A stretch of DNA of 64,000 bases from Paramesorhizobium deserti (GCF_001558695.1 NZ_LNTU01000001.1:1054001-1118000); one strand, 5' to 3'. Shown: positions 10,580 through 19,397, numbered from the stretch's first letter. Translations and numbers: made by a program. The notes: a model not told the origin generated them from the sequence alone.

Positions 10580-11665
10580 ATGGATGCATTCCAAAACAAG
10601 GTGAGCCGGCGCACCGTTCTTGGCGCTGGCGTTGCGGGCGTCGCCACGCTTGCCATGCCGTCGCTGCTGCGCGCGCAGGACAAGTCGCTGAAAATCGGCG
10701 TCTATGGCGGCTACTTCAAGGATTCCTTCGACAAGAACATCTTTCCCGATTTCACCAAGGCGACAGGCATCGCGGTGGAATCGGTCGCAGAACCCACGGG
10801 CGAGGCATGGCTGGTGCAGCTCGAACAGGCGGCTCGTGCCGGGCAGGCGCCGGCGGATGTCTCGATGATGTCGCAGGTCGCCATGCTCAAGGGGCAGGCG
10901 ACGGATCTCTGGACGCCGCTCGACATGGCCAAGATCCCCAACGCCTCGAACCTTCTCGACCGTTTCGTCAACAAATATCCGGATGGCCGCGTGGGCGGCA
11001 TCGGCGCGGTGGCGTGGTATATCACGCTCGTCACCAACACGGATGTCTACAAGGAAGCGCCTGATTCATGGGCCGCGTTCTGGGACAAGGCGAATGAGGA
11101 CAAGCTGGGCCTCCTCGCCCTCGTCTCCAACTCCTTCCTCCTGGAAGTGACGGCCAAGACCTTCTTCGGCGGCACCGACGCGCTCAGCACCGAGGAAGGG
11201 CTCTTGAAAGCCTTCGACAAGCTGGCCGAGGTCAAGCCGAATGTGCGGCTGTGGTATCGCGACGAGGCGCAATTCGAGCAGGCGCTGAAATCCGGCGAAA
11301 TCCCGATGGGGCAATATTATCACGACGTAACGGGGCTTGCCGCCGCCGACGGCAATCCGGTTCGCTCCACCTTTCCGAAGGAAGGCGGCATCCAGGATTC
11401 GGGCTGCTGGGCATTGTCGCGCGCTTCCAAGAAGAGCGAGGAGGCGCATATCTTCATCAACTATATGAGCCAGCCGGCGATCCAGGCGACGCTGTCACGC
11501 AAGGTCGGCACCGCGCCCACCGTCAAGCGCGAGTTGCTCGATCTGACCGACGAGGAGTTCGCTGCGGTCTCCTCCGATATCGAGCCGATCATCCCGCGCT
11601 ACGACCTCTACCAGACCAAATCGGACTGGCTGAACCAGAAGTGGACAGAGCTGATTGCGGGATAA
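10580..11665 (+). CDS. ABC transporter substrate-binding protein, polyamine/PotD type, Tat signal
   Basis: A periplasmic binding protein of the spermidine/putrescine class, 361 residues. It begins with a twin-arginine signal: arginines 10-11 in SRRTVLG, then a hydrophobic stretch and a cleavage site near LLRAQ, about residue 33. The mature part carries the type II binding fold with IGVYGGYFKDSF at its start. AAGGAGAAGAGAG gives a strong ribosome site. It lies 67 bases after the ureohydrolase and 99 bases before the ATPase gene; that second gap holds a palindrome. The ligand is probably a polyamine-like or guanidino cation. Confidence 0.9.
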   Translation: MDAFQNKVSRRTVLGAGVAGVATLAMPSLLRAQDKSLKIGVYGGYFKDSFDKNIFPDFTKATGIAVESVAEPTGEAWLVQLEQAARAGQAPADVSMMSQVAMLKGQATDLWTPLDMAKIPNASNLLDRFVNKYPDGRVGGIGAVAWYITLVTNTDVYKEAPDSWAAFWDKANEDKLGLLALVSNSFLLEVTAKTFFGGTDALSTEEGLLKAFDKLAEVKPNVRLWYRDEAQFEQALKSGEIPMGQYYHDVTGLAAADGNPVRSTFPKEGGIQDSGCWALSRASKKSEEAHIFINYMSQPAIQATLSRKVGTAPTVKRELLDLTDEEFAAVSSDIEPIIPRYDLYQTKSDWLNQKWTELIAG

Positions 11666-11688
11666 TATCTGATAAGATCCACTACCCG

Positions 11689-11730
11689 CCCTCGTGGTTC
11701 GAGGCTCCGCTTCGCACCTCACCATGAGGG
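11689..11730. repeat. REP-type palindrome between transporter genes
   Basis: An imperfect palindrome with outer arms CCCTCGTGGT and ACCATGAGGG (one mismatch) and an inner pair around CGAGG/CCTC. It resembles the common rhizobial palindrome built on CCTCATGGT. It sits inside the operon, just 3' of the binding-protein gene. Confidence 0.7.
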
Positions 11731-11764
11731 TGACAATGACAATTGCGATTAAATCGAGAGACGG

Positions 11765-12802
11765 ATGTCCGGACTGGTTCTGAAAGACATATCCAAGCGG
11801 TTCGGAGATTTCACCGCTGTCGACCATGTCGATCTCAGCGTGCCGCACGGCACCTTCGTCTGCATGCTTGGGCCGTCGGGATGCGGGAAGACGACACTCC
11901 TGCGCATGATCGCCGGGCTGGACGAGCCAAGCGAAGGCGCCATCCTGCTCGACGACGAGGATATCACGCCCATCCCGACGCACAAGCGCAATCTCGGCAT
12001 GGTGTTCCAGTCGCTGGCGCTTTTCCCGCATCTCAATGTCGGTGAGAACATTGCCTATCCCCTGCGCATCCGCGGCGTGGCGAAGGAAGAGCAGAAACGA
12101 CGCGTCGACGAGCTTCTGCAGATGATCCACCTACCGGGCTATGGCGACCGCCCGGTCGCCAAGCTTTCCGGCGGCCAGCGCCAGCGCGTGGCCATCGCCC
12201 GCGCGCTGGCGCTTTCGCCCAAACTGTTCCTGCTCGATGAGCCGCTGTCGGCGCTCGACGCCAAGCTGCGCGAGGCGATGCAGGTGGAATTGCGCCAGCT
12301 GCAGCAGTCGCTGGGGATTACCACAATCGTCGTCACCCACGACCAGCGCGAGGCGATGACCATGGCCGACACGGTGGTGGTGATGAATGGCGGCGAGATC
12401 CGGCAGGCGGCCTCGCCCGTCGAGATCTACCGCAATCCCGCCGACACCTTCGTCGCCGATTTCATCGGCTCGACCAATCTTCTCGAACTTTCCGCCGACA
12501 GCGCCCGCCGCGCCACCTTTCGCGGAAAGCCGGTGGCGGGGCTCACCCTTCCCGCCGGCCTTGCCAAGGCATCGGTCTCGATACGGCCGGAGGATGTGCA
12601 CCTGACCGCGTCCGGAGGGGATGCGATCGACGGCACCATCACGTTCATCCGCGATCTCGGCGGCACGATCGAGACCTTCATCGATATATCGGGACAGAAT
12701 GTCGTCGCGGTCTCGACGCCGCGGGCGCGGCCCGACGTCACCGTCGGCCAGAAGGTCGGAGTCGTCCTGCCGGCCGAGGCCTGCGTGGTGCTCAAGCAAT
12801 GA
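11765..12802 (+). CDS. ABC transporter ATP-binding protein (PotA type)
   Basis: The ATPase of the polyamine-type importer, 345 residues. Walker A GPSGCGKT is at 36-43, the signature LSGGQRQRVA near 135-144 and Walker B LFLLDEPLSALD near 155, with the switch histidine in VVTHDQREAM. A C-terminal TOBE-like domain follows from about residue 240. The stop overlaps the next permease start by four bases (12799-12802). The order binding protein, ATPase, permease, permease is common for rhizobial transporters of this class. Confidence 0.93.
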   Translation: MSGLVLKDISKRFGDFTAVDHVDLSVPHGTFVCMLGPSGCGKTTLLRMIAGLDEPSEGAILLDDEDITPIPTHKRNLGMVFQSLALFPHLNVGENIAYPLRIRGVAKEEQKRRVDELLQMIHLPGYGDRPVAKLSGGQRQRVAIARALALSPKLFLLDEPLSALDAKLREAMQVELRQLQQSLGITTIVVTHDQREAMTMADTVVVMNGGEIRQAASPVEIYRNPADTFVADFIGSTNLLELSADSARRATFRGKPVAGLTLPAGLAKASVSIRPEDVHLTASGGDAIDGTITFIRDLGGTIETFIDISGQNVVAVSTPRARPDVTVGQKVGVVLPAEACVVLKQ

Positions 12803-13653
12803 AGCGCGAGCCGCCCCGGACATTGGCCGATTACGGGCCGCTCCTCTTTCCGGCGGCGATGCTGACGGTCTTCTTCGTCGTGCCCTCCGGCACGATGATC
12901 GCCGTCAGTTTCTTCCAGCGCCAGCAGGGCGGTTTCTATACGCCGGCATTCGTCTGGAGCAATTACGAGCGTTTCCTCAGCGTTTTCTTCGGCAATGTAC
13001 TGGGCTTTTCACTGATGCTCGCCATTGCGGTCGCCATATGCTGCGTGGTGCTAGCGCTGCCCTTCACCTATCTGCTCGCCCGGATGAGCCGGCGCGCGCA
13101 GGTGCTCTGGCTGGTGGGACTGCTCTCGGTGCTGTCGCTTTCGGAAGTCATCATCGGCTTTGCCTGGTCGACACTCTTCTCGCGCACGGCCGGCATCACC
13201 AATCTGCTGGTGGCAATCGGCCTGATGGATAGCCCAAAGGCGCTCTATCCCGGCTTCAGCGCTGTCCTGACGGGCATGGTCTATCAAGCCTTCCCCTATA
13301 CGGTGCTGGTGCTCTTTCCAGCCCTGGTGCGGCTCGACCCGACATTGACGGAAGCGGCGCGCACGCTCGGCTCCTCGCCACTTCGCGCCTTCTTCAATGT
13401 CGTCATTCCCGCGCTGCGCAACACCATCGTCGCAACATTGATCATGGTCTTCATCTTCGCACTCGGCTCCTATCTCCTGCCGCAGATCCTCGGGCGGCCG
13501 CAGCACTGGACGCTGTCGGTGCTGATCACCGACCAGGCGATCTACCAGTCGAACATGCCATTCGCGGCGGCGATGGCGGTGTTCCTCGTGCTCGTGACGC
13601 TGGCGTTGGTTACGCTGACGCTCTTTCTCGGGCGCAAGGGAGAAGCGGCATGA
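12799..13653 (+). CDS. ABC transporter permease (PotB type)
   Basis: An inner-membrane permease with about six helices in 284 residues. The coupling loop contacting the ATPase is near LTEAARTLGSSPLRAFFNV (residues 175-195). It overlaps the ATPase gene and the second permease by four bases each, giving tight translational coupling. It should form the membrane channel together with the downstream PotC-type subunit. Confidence 0.92.
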   Translation: MKREPPRTLADYGPLLFPAAMLTVFFVVPSGTMIAVSFFQRQQGGFYTPAFVWSNYERFLSVFFGNVLGFSLMLAIAVAICCVVLALPFTYLLARMSRRAQVLWLVGLLSVLSLSEVIIGFAWSTLFSRTAGITNLLVAIGLMDSPKALYPGFSAVLTGMVYQAFPYTVLVLFPALVRLDPTLTEAARTLGSSPLRAFFNVVIPALRNTIVATLIMVFIFALGSYLLPQILGRPQHWTLSVLITDQAIYQSNMPFAAAMAVFLVLVTLALVTLTLFLGRKGEAA

Positions 13654-14450
13654 ACCGGCTCCTGCAGCGGCTCTATTTCACATTGATCGGCATCTTCCTC
13701 GCCGCGCCGCTCATCGTGGTCGCCGGCGTTTCGGTCAATGAGCGCCAGAGCCTGACCTTTCCGCCGAAGGGCTTCTCGCTCTCCTGGTATGGCGAGATCT
13801 TCACCAATCCGGAATGGCGCAACGCGCTTCTCGCATCGGTGACGCTTGCCGCGCTTTCCGCGGCACTTGCCGTCGCCATCGCCTTGCCGCTCGCCTGGTT
13901 TTCCTGGCGACGCATCGCGCCATGGACCAATATCTTCCAGGTGCTCGGCATCGCTCCCTTCACCCTTCCGCCTGTCATCACCGCGCTTGGGCTTCTTACC
14001 TTCTGGGCGACAACAGGCTTCTATGGCCAGCCTTGGACGGCGGTTATCAGCCACGCGATCTTCTTCGTCACGCTGCCGCTCGTCACATTGTCGCTCGGCT
14101 TCTCCTCGATCGACCGCTCGCTGGTGGAAGCCGCCTCGACCATGGGTGCCGACGACCGCACCGTGTTCCTCACCATCATCGTTCCGCTGATCCTACCCTA
14201 TATCGTTTCGGGCTATGCCTTCGCCTTCGTGCTGTCGCTCAACGAATATATCGTCGCCTATATGACGGTGGGCTTCACGCTCGAAACCCTGCCGATCAAG
14301 ATCTTCAATGCGCTGCGCTACGGCTACACCCCGACCATGGCGTCGGTGACGGTGCTGTTCGTCGCCGTTTCCGCCGCGATCTTCGGCCTCGTCGCCTGGT
14401 TCGGCGATCTGCCGAAGCTGCTCGGCGCGCTGTCCTCCGAAGGCAAATGA
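13650..14450 (+). CDS. ABC transporter permease (PotC type)
   Basis: The second permease, 266 residues, with six predicted helices. The coupling loop is near LVEAASTMGADDRTVFLTI. The N-terminal FTLIGIFLAAPLIVVAGVSVNERQ is typical of PotC relatives. The stop codon TGA is embedded in ATGATGA, so it overlaps both possible starts of the amidase that follows, suggesting that the amidase acts on the transported compound or a breakdown product of it. Confidence 0.92.
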   Translation: MNRLLQRLYFTLIGIFLAAPLIVVAGVSVNERQSLTFPPKGFSLSWYGEIFTNPEWRNALLASVTLAALSAALAVAIALPLAWFSWRRIAPWTNIFQVLGIAPFTLPPVITALGLLTFWATTGFYGQPWTAVISHAIFFVTLPLVTLSLGFSSIDRSLVEAASTMGADDRTVFLTIIVPLILPYIVSGYAFAFVLSLNEYIVAYMTVGFTLETLPIKIFNALRYGYTPTMASVTVLFVAVSAAIFGLVAWFGDLPKLLGALSSEGK

Positions 14451-15220
14451 TGCGCATCGCGCTTTTCCAGATGCAGGCCGTGAGCGGCGATGTCGCGGCC
14501 AATCTGAAGAGCATCGCCGATGCAGCAAAGAAGGCCGCGAACGGCGGCGCCAGCCTGCTTGTCGCCCCGGAACTGGCGCTGACCGGCTATGGCGCGGGCG
14601 ATGTGATCCGCACGCTCGCCGAACCGGCCGATGGCGCGCAGATCGCGCAGCTCGAAGCGATCGCGGCGGCGCATGGCATCGCCATCGTCGCCGGCTTCGC
14701 GGAAAGGGACGGCGAGGTCATCTTCAACAGCGCCGCCTATGTGGACGGCAAAGGCGGACACGCGATCTACCGAAAGTCGCATCTCTTCGGCGATTATGAG
14801 CGCGCGCTGTTTCAGGCCGCGCCGCCCGCGACCTGCCTCTTCCAGCATGGCGGGCTGAAGATCGGCATGCTGATCTGCTATGACGTGGAATTCCCCGAGA
14901 ATGTGCGGCGGCTGGCGCTTGCCGGCGCGGATCTGGTGGCCGTGCCGACGGCTCTGCCGGCGGGACCATCCGGAACGTTCATCGCTCAGAAGATGATCCA
15001 GGTGCGCGCCTTCGAGAACCAGCTGTTCGTGGCCTATGTGAACCACGCGGGAAAAGACGAGAACTTCACTTTCGCCGGGCTGTCGCGGCTTGCAGCGCCC
15101 GATGGCAGCCTGCTCGCGGAAATGGATCACACAGAGGAAGAGCTGCGTTTTGCCGATATCGACCCAGCCGCCCGCACAGCGGCGATGGCCGAGTACAGCT
15201 ATCTGCGCGATCTCGGCTGA
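14447..15220 (+). CDS. Nitrilase-superfamily carbon-nitrogen hydrolase (amidase)
   Basis: A 257-residue C-N hydrolase. The Glu-Lys-Cys triad is visible: E42 in VAPELALTG, K110 in IYRKSHLF and C144 in LICYDVEFPE. Such enzymes hydrolyse amides to acid plus ammonia. With an ureohydrolase in the same operon, one reading is 4-guanidinobutyramide to 4-guanidinobutyrate followed by urea release to GABA. An N-carbamoylputrescine amidase or another omega-amidase is the main alternative. The reading frame is open far upstream inside the permease gene, but the overlapping ATGATG (14447/14450) is the natural start. Confidence 0.9.
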   Translation: MMRIALFQMQAVSGDVAANLKSIADAAKKAANGGASLLVAPELALTGYGAGDVIRTLAEPADGAQIAQLEAIAAAHGIAIVAGFAERDGEVIFNSAAYVDGKGGHAIYRKSHLFGDYERALFQAAPPATCLFQHGGLKIGMLICYDVEFPENVRRLALAGADLVAVPTALPAGPSGTFIAQKMIQVRAFENQLFVAYVNHAGKDENFTFAGLSRLAAPDGSLLAEMDHTEEELRFADIDPAARTAAMAEYSYLRDLG

Positions 15221-15232
15221 CGCGCGTCGCCT

Positions 15233-15652
15233 TCAATCAGGCCGCGACAGGACGAAAGCGGCGCAAGCCAGCAAGAGCAGCGCAACGCCTGCCGCGAGCG
15301 GCCAGCCCGGACGGGCGGCCCACCAGAACAATGCATAGCCGGCGACCATGCCCCCTGAAGCAGCCATCTTGGCCCTTGGGGGGATTGCGCCCTTGTCGCG
15401 CCAGCTGCGCAGCACCGGGCCGAAGGTGGGATGGCCGAGCAGCCATGCCTCGAGCCTCGGCGACGACCGGCCGAAGAACCAGGCGGCGAGAATGATAAAG
15501 ATTGTCGTCGGCATGACGGGCAGGAATGCGCCGATAATGCCGAGCAGCAGCATGAGGAAACCCAGGGCAAGATAGGCCCAGCGCAGCGTGCCGGGCACCC
15601 GGCGCTCCGACACCGCCTGTTCCATCTCATCCTTTCCGTTATCCGGTTTCAT
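15233..15652 (-). CDS. YbaN/DUF454 family inner-membrane protein
   Basis: A small membrane protein of unknown function. The DUF454 signature is clear: RWAYLALGFLMLLLGIIGAF, FLPVMPTTIFIILAAWFFGR, and HPTFGPVLRSWRDKGAIPP. Helices follow near the C-terminus. The frame is open back to 15745, but the extra 31 residues look unconserved. I prefer ATG at 15652 with GGGAG upstream; ATG at 15625 preceded by AAGGA is also possible. It converges on the amidase gene with 12 bases between stops. Confidence 0.85.
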   Translation of the reverse strand: MKPDNGKDEMEQAVSERRVPGTLRWAYLALGFLMLLLGIIGAFLPVMPTTIFIILAAWFFGRSSPRLEAWLLGHPTFGPVLRSWRDKGAIPPRAKMAASGGMVAGYALFWWAARPGWPLAAGVALLLLACAAFVLSRPD

Positions 15653-16120
15653 TCCGGTGCCTGCTCCCTTCGCGGCGTCTCGTTCAGCTCTATAGAGGAA
15701 ATTCAGGGGTTGGGCGGAAAAAATGCCGATTTTCGGCGCGCCCAAGAATTTCAGAGAAGAACTTGCCGTTCAAATAAACATTCCGTGGCTGGAGCGGCGG
15801 GAAGACAGCCCATGGTGGAATCTATTTGAGATCCAAGTATCGCCATCGTCCGGCTTTCCGGCGACAATCCGGTGAAATCATGATTTTGAAAGAAAGTTTA
15901 TCTACGCACTATGTATTGTATAAGTAGTATATTTGAATAGTTGCGGATCTATATTTTCCGTTTTCCTTAAAACGGGAAAATTCTCCGCTAGAATCACAAT
16001 TATGAATCACAGTGTAATTTCGCGTGAAACCATTTCTCGCCACATTTCCACTGCAGCAAATCTTTGCTTCCAAAGGGGTCCTACTTCCGGAAGCATTTCG
16101 AAACAGCAAGCGAAGACGAG
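15653..16120. other. AT-rich non-coding gap upstream of the RlpA-like gene
   Basis: About 470 bases with no convincing gene between two divergent genes. Base composition turns AT-rich after 15880. A hairpin with arms of about 12 bases, ATTTTCCGTTTT and AAAACGGGAAAAT, spans 15953-15981. Promoters for both neighbours must be here, but I cannot pick out a reliable -35/-10. Confidence 0.5.
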
Positions 16121-16477
16121 ATGAGCTTCACGATACGTATGGCATTTCTGGCCGCGACGGCGGCCAGCATTCTTTCTGCAACCGCCATCGAGGCTTCGGC
16201 GCAATGCGGGCGGGCTTCCTGGTATGCGCTCACCTCGCGCACGGCCTCGGGCGAACGGATGAACCCCGCCGCGATGACGGCCGCGCACCGCACACTGCCG
16301 CTCGGCAGCAAGGTGCGGGTGACCAATCAGAAAAACGGCAAGTCACTCGTCGTGCGCATCAATGATCGAGGGCCTTTCATCAAGGGGCGCATTCTCGATC
16401 TTTCGAAGGGGGCCGCGCAGCGGCTCGGCTTTATCAGCGCCGGACATGCGAAGGTCTGCTTCGATCGGCTGGGCTGA
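16121..16477 (+). CDS. RlpA-like double-psi beta-barrel protein, exported
   Basis: A 118-residue protein with an N-terminal signal peptide ([19 protein letters not shown], cleaved before QCGRASWY) and a single RlpA-like barrel. Conserved features are [28 protein letters not shown] and [10 protein letters not shown]. RlpA proteins cleave denuded peptidoglycan glycans or bind the septum; this one lacks the SPOR domain of full-length RlpA. The reading frame is open to 16064; ATG 16121 is chosen because the signal peptide starts there. ATG 16136 is another option. Confidence 0.85.
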   Translation: MSFTIRMAFLAATAASILSATAIEASAQCGRASWYALTSRTASGERMNPAAMTAAHRTLPLGSKVRVTNQKNGKSLVVRINDRGPFIKGRILDLSKGAAQRLGFISAGHAKVCFDRLG

Positions 16478-16506
16478 GGCGGAACCCTCTCTTCAGCCGT
16501 AGCGCG

Positions 16507-17967
16507 CTATTTCGCCCGTTCCAGGCGGTCGATGAACCAGCGGGTCAGGTTCAGCCAGACCTCATCCTTCTCCGCCGCATCCTCGATGCCGTGCTCGAGA
16601 TTGGGATTGTCGTTCACCTCGATGACGACGACGCCATCCTCTGTTTCCTTGAGATCGACGCCGTAGAGCCCGTTGCCGATGCAGCGGGCCGCCCTGAGCC
16701 CCGTCTCAATGACGAGCGGCGGCGCATCGTCCAGCGCGACGGACCGGAAGCCGCCTTCCAGCGGCTTGCCGCCGGTGTCATGCTTGACGATCTGCCAATG
16801 ATGCTTCGCCATCAGATACTGGCATGCGAAAAGCGGCTTTCCGTCGAGCACGCCGACCCGCCAGTCGAATTTGGTGGGCATGTATTTCTGCGCGATCAGG
16901 AGATCGCTGTCGGCAAGCCATTCGGTGGCGAGCGCCTTCAGCTCCCCGCAGGAACCGACCTTCTTGACCCCGCGCGAGAAGGAGGAGTCCGGTATCTTGA
17001 TGACCATGGGAAAGCCGAGGAGATCGGCGGCGCGCGTCAGGTCCTCGGCGCTTGCGATCATCACCGTCGGCGGCACGGGAACCCCGTTGCCCTGCATCAA
17101 TTCATTCAGATAGACCTTGTTTGTGCAGCGGATCATCGAAACCGGATCGTCGATGACGGGCATTCCCTCCTGCTGAGCACGGCGGGCGAAGCGGTAGGTA
17201 TGATTTGAGATCGAGGTCGTCTCGCGGATGAACAGCGCATCGTAATTGGCAAGGCGCGGCAGATCCTTCCTGCCGATCGGCTCGACATCGACGCCGAGGC
17301 GGCTCGCGATGCGCGCCCAGTGCTTGAGCGATGAAACCGTGGAGGGAGGCATCGCCTCATGCGGATCGCACAGGGTGGCGAATGAATAGCGCGCCGGCGT
17401 CTTCTGCTTGGCGGCGCGCCATTCGCGCTGCGTATAGCGTTCAAGCGCATGGTTGAAATGCGCTTTCTCTTCCTCATCGAGTTTCGCGAGATTGGCGAAG
17501 CCGATCTTCTGTATTTTCGCCCATTCGCCTGGTTTGACCGAAACTTCTAGGGCGGGCGCGCGGAACCAGTCGAAGAGGAGCCGGGCGAAGCGTTCCAGAT
17601 GATGGGCCGGCGCATAGCCGAAATAGACGCGGATGGTAGTGGGCGCATGCTCGGGATGCTGGCCCAGCGCCTTGTTCAGCGCATCCTCCAGTTCGGGGAT
17701 GGCGTTCTCGTAGAGCCGCCGCTCCGAAAGATCGATCATCGTCTCGACCGAGGGAATGACGCGATGGCCCCGCGCCTCGGCAAGCAGCGAGGCATAATAG
17801 CCGCGGCTTTGATAGGCATAGGAACGCGACAGATTGATGATCCGAGGGCGCTGGCCGTTGAAGAGAGCGGGATGCGAGAGATAATCGCGATTGGTCATGA
17901 CCTTGTGACGGGTCGCGCCATTGTCGATATCGGACAGCCGCCCGACGAGAATGACACAGATAGGCAT
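16507..17967 (-). CDS. RimK-like ATP-grasp ligase with RLAN N-terminal domain
   Basis: A 486-residue ATP-grasp protein. The N-terminal half (to about 200) matches the RLAN type (RimK-like ATP-grasp N-terminal) with LSRSYAYQSRGYYASLLAEARGH. The catalytic ATP-grasp region (about 290-480) shows FPMVIKIPDSSFSRGVKKV, KYMPTKFDWRVGVLDG and the Mg-binding EVNDNPNLEHG. RimK relatives ligate amino acids to peptides or proteins. TGATG joins its start to the stop of the GNAT-C39 gene upstream, so the pair is translationally coupled. The substrate is unknown; ribosomal protein S6 is not implied. Confidence 0.9.
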   Translation of the reverse strand: MPICVILVGRLSDIDNGATRHKVMTNRDYLSHPALFNGQRPRIINLSRSYAYQSRGYYASLLAEARGHRVIPSVETMIDLSERRLYENAIPELEDALNKALGQHPEHAPTTIRVYFGYAPAHHLERFARLLFDWFRAPALEVSVKPGEWAKIQKIGFANLAKLDEEEKAHFNHALERYTQREWRAAKQKTPARYSFATLCDPHEAMPPSTVSSLKHWARIASRLGVDVEPIGRKDLPRLANYDALFIRETTSISNHTYRFARRAQQEGMPVIDDPVSMIRCTNKVYLNELMQGNGVPVPPTVMIASAEDLTRAADLLGFPMVIKIPDSSFSRGVKKVGSCGELKALATEWLADSDLLIAQKYMPTKFDWRVGVLDGKPLFACQYLMAKHHWQIVKHDTGGKPLEGGFRSVALDDAPPLVIETGLRAARCIGNGLYGVDLKETEDGVVVIEVNDNPNLEHGIEDAAEKDEVWLNLTRWFIDRLERAK

Positions 17968-19130
17968 CAATCGGTCCTTTTCTCAACTCTTTTTGAGCTG
18001 GACGATCCCGAAAAGTCCGCAGCTTTATCGGGATCAAGCTCCAGAAAAACCGCAGCGCGCAGGCTGCTTGTGCCGAACCGCGCCATGCGATCGAAAATGT
18101 CATAGGGGACGGGAACATTGGCAGCGTCGGCAACCGTCTCGCCAATGTCGCCCTCCACCCAAGGATCATGGATCATGATGTGGCGCCCGTCATCGCCATG
18201 AGCGAGAATCCAGTGGGGCACCTTCTTGCCGAACATGTGATAACCGCTGACGAGAACGATGGCGCAGGCGCCGCGCCGCAGGGCCGAGCGGATGTCCTTC
18301 ATGGTGAAGCCGCGATGACGCACGCCGATGCCATAGGCTTTCGCACGGCGGCGGAAATCCGTCTGGGCGAGCTCCATCACCATCCGCTTCTCCGGGTCGC
18401 GCACCGACTGCAGGAACAGGATCTCGTCGGTCGAAACGATGATGGAGGATTTCAGACCATGCTCGCGGGCGGCAACGGCAAGGCCGAAGGGCTCGCAGCC
18501 GCCAGGACCAGACTGCATGAACACCGTCGTCGCCTCGCGCCACAGGCGGATCTCCAGCACCGGATCGAGCCGAACCTCAGGCAGACGGCAGGCAAGCGCC
18601 ATCATCAGGCAGGCCGCACCGCAGGTGAAATCCGTCGTCTGCTCGTAATAGGGAACGCTGGTGGAGAGCGGCGCGCCGCCGCGCAGCGTCTTTTCGAAGC
18701 GCAGCGCGTCGGAATGATCGGCGTAATAATCGAGACAACGCCCGACCGGGCGATAACCATGGCGCTTGTAAAGCGCGATCGCCCGTTGATTGTCCTCCCG
18801 CACCTCGAGACGCAGGAGCAGCCGGTCATGATCGAACGCCGCCTGCTCGGCGGCATTGAGCAGGAGGGTGCCGACGCCGCGCGATTTCGCATCCGGATCG
18901 ACGGCGATCGAATAGAGCCGCGCCAGCGCCGTGCCCTTGCGGAACAGGATCATGGCGTAGCCGACGATGGCGCCGCGTTCCTCGGCAATAATGGTTTCCG
19001 CCGTCGGCCGGGCGATCAATGCGCGGAAGGAGCGCCGCGAGATACGGTCCGCATCGAAACAACGCTCCTCTATGCGCAAAAGCGCCTCGATATCGTCGGG
19101 TGTGGCCTTGCGCGTTGCAGCGCCTGTCAT
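17967..19130 (-). CDS. GNAT acetyltransferase fused to C39-like cysteine peptidase
   Basis: A two-domain protein of 387 residues. Residues 5-150 form a GNAT domain with the acetyl-CoA loop SRGVGT at 83-88 and the helix ENDNQRAIALYKRHGY-like segment near 111-126. Residues 155-360 form a papain-like C39 domain with the catalytic Cys170 in DFTCGAAC, His306 in VPHWILAHG and HDPW at 321-324. It overlaps the ATP-grasp gene by one base. The architecture fits predicted peptide-modifying or peptide-making systems that combine ligase, acetylation and peptidase. Residues about 363-377 are encoded by a palindromic repeat. Confidence 0.9.
   Translation of the reverse strand: MTGAATRKATPDDIEALLRIEERCFDADRISRRSFRALIARPTAETIIAEERGAIVGYAMILFRKGTALARLYSIAVDPDAKSRGVGTLLLNAAEQAAFDHDRLLLRLEVREDNQRAIALYKRHGYRPVGRCLDYYADHSDALRFEKTLRGGAPLSTSVPYYEQTTDFTCGAACLMMALACRLPEVRLDPVLEIRLWREATTVFMQSGPGGCEPFGLAVAAREHGLKSSIIVSTDEILFLQSVRDPEKRMVMELAQTDFRRRAKAYGIGVRHRGFTMKDIRSALRRGACAIVLVSGYHMFGKKVPHWILAHGDDGRHIMIHDPWVEGDIGETVADAANVPVPYDIFDRMARFGTSSLRAAVFLELDPDKAADFSGSSSSKRVEKRTD
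18001..18042. repeat. REP-like palindrome inside a coding 3' end
   Basis: Arms GATCCCGA (18004-18011) and TCGGGATC (18028-18035) with a partly paired centre resemble the rhizobial GATCCCGAAAAGT-type palindrome. It lies inside the last 30 codons of the GNAT-C39 gene and encodes the tail ELDPDKAADFSGSSS. Confidence 0.6.
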
Positions 19131-19397
19131 TTCCTGGCCTTTGGAACGGAACGCGGGATACGGTTATGGCTGGCGAAACAGTGGCTGACCCAGTGCTAGC
19201 CGGACAGGCAAGCATCAGGAGATTGGCGGGATTGTGGCAGGGCCGAAAACGTGGATTGGTGCGTAGCAGCAAAACCGCTCAAGAATGTGTGCATTGCAAT
19301 ATCCTCGGATTGCACTATGTTCAGAATAAAGGAATGCTGTTTCAGTATATAGGTTTTCCGGTATCTCTTTTTTACGCGCTTCTCTGAGGTTTGGAAA

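Noticed and set aside
13814-14446. An N-terminal extension that would fuse about 211 residues to the amidase
   Set aside because: It lies in another frame of the permease gene and is Arg/His-rich; the amidase family starts at the overlapping ATGATG at 14447.
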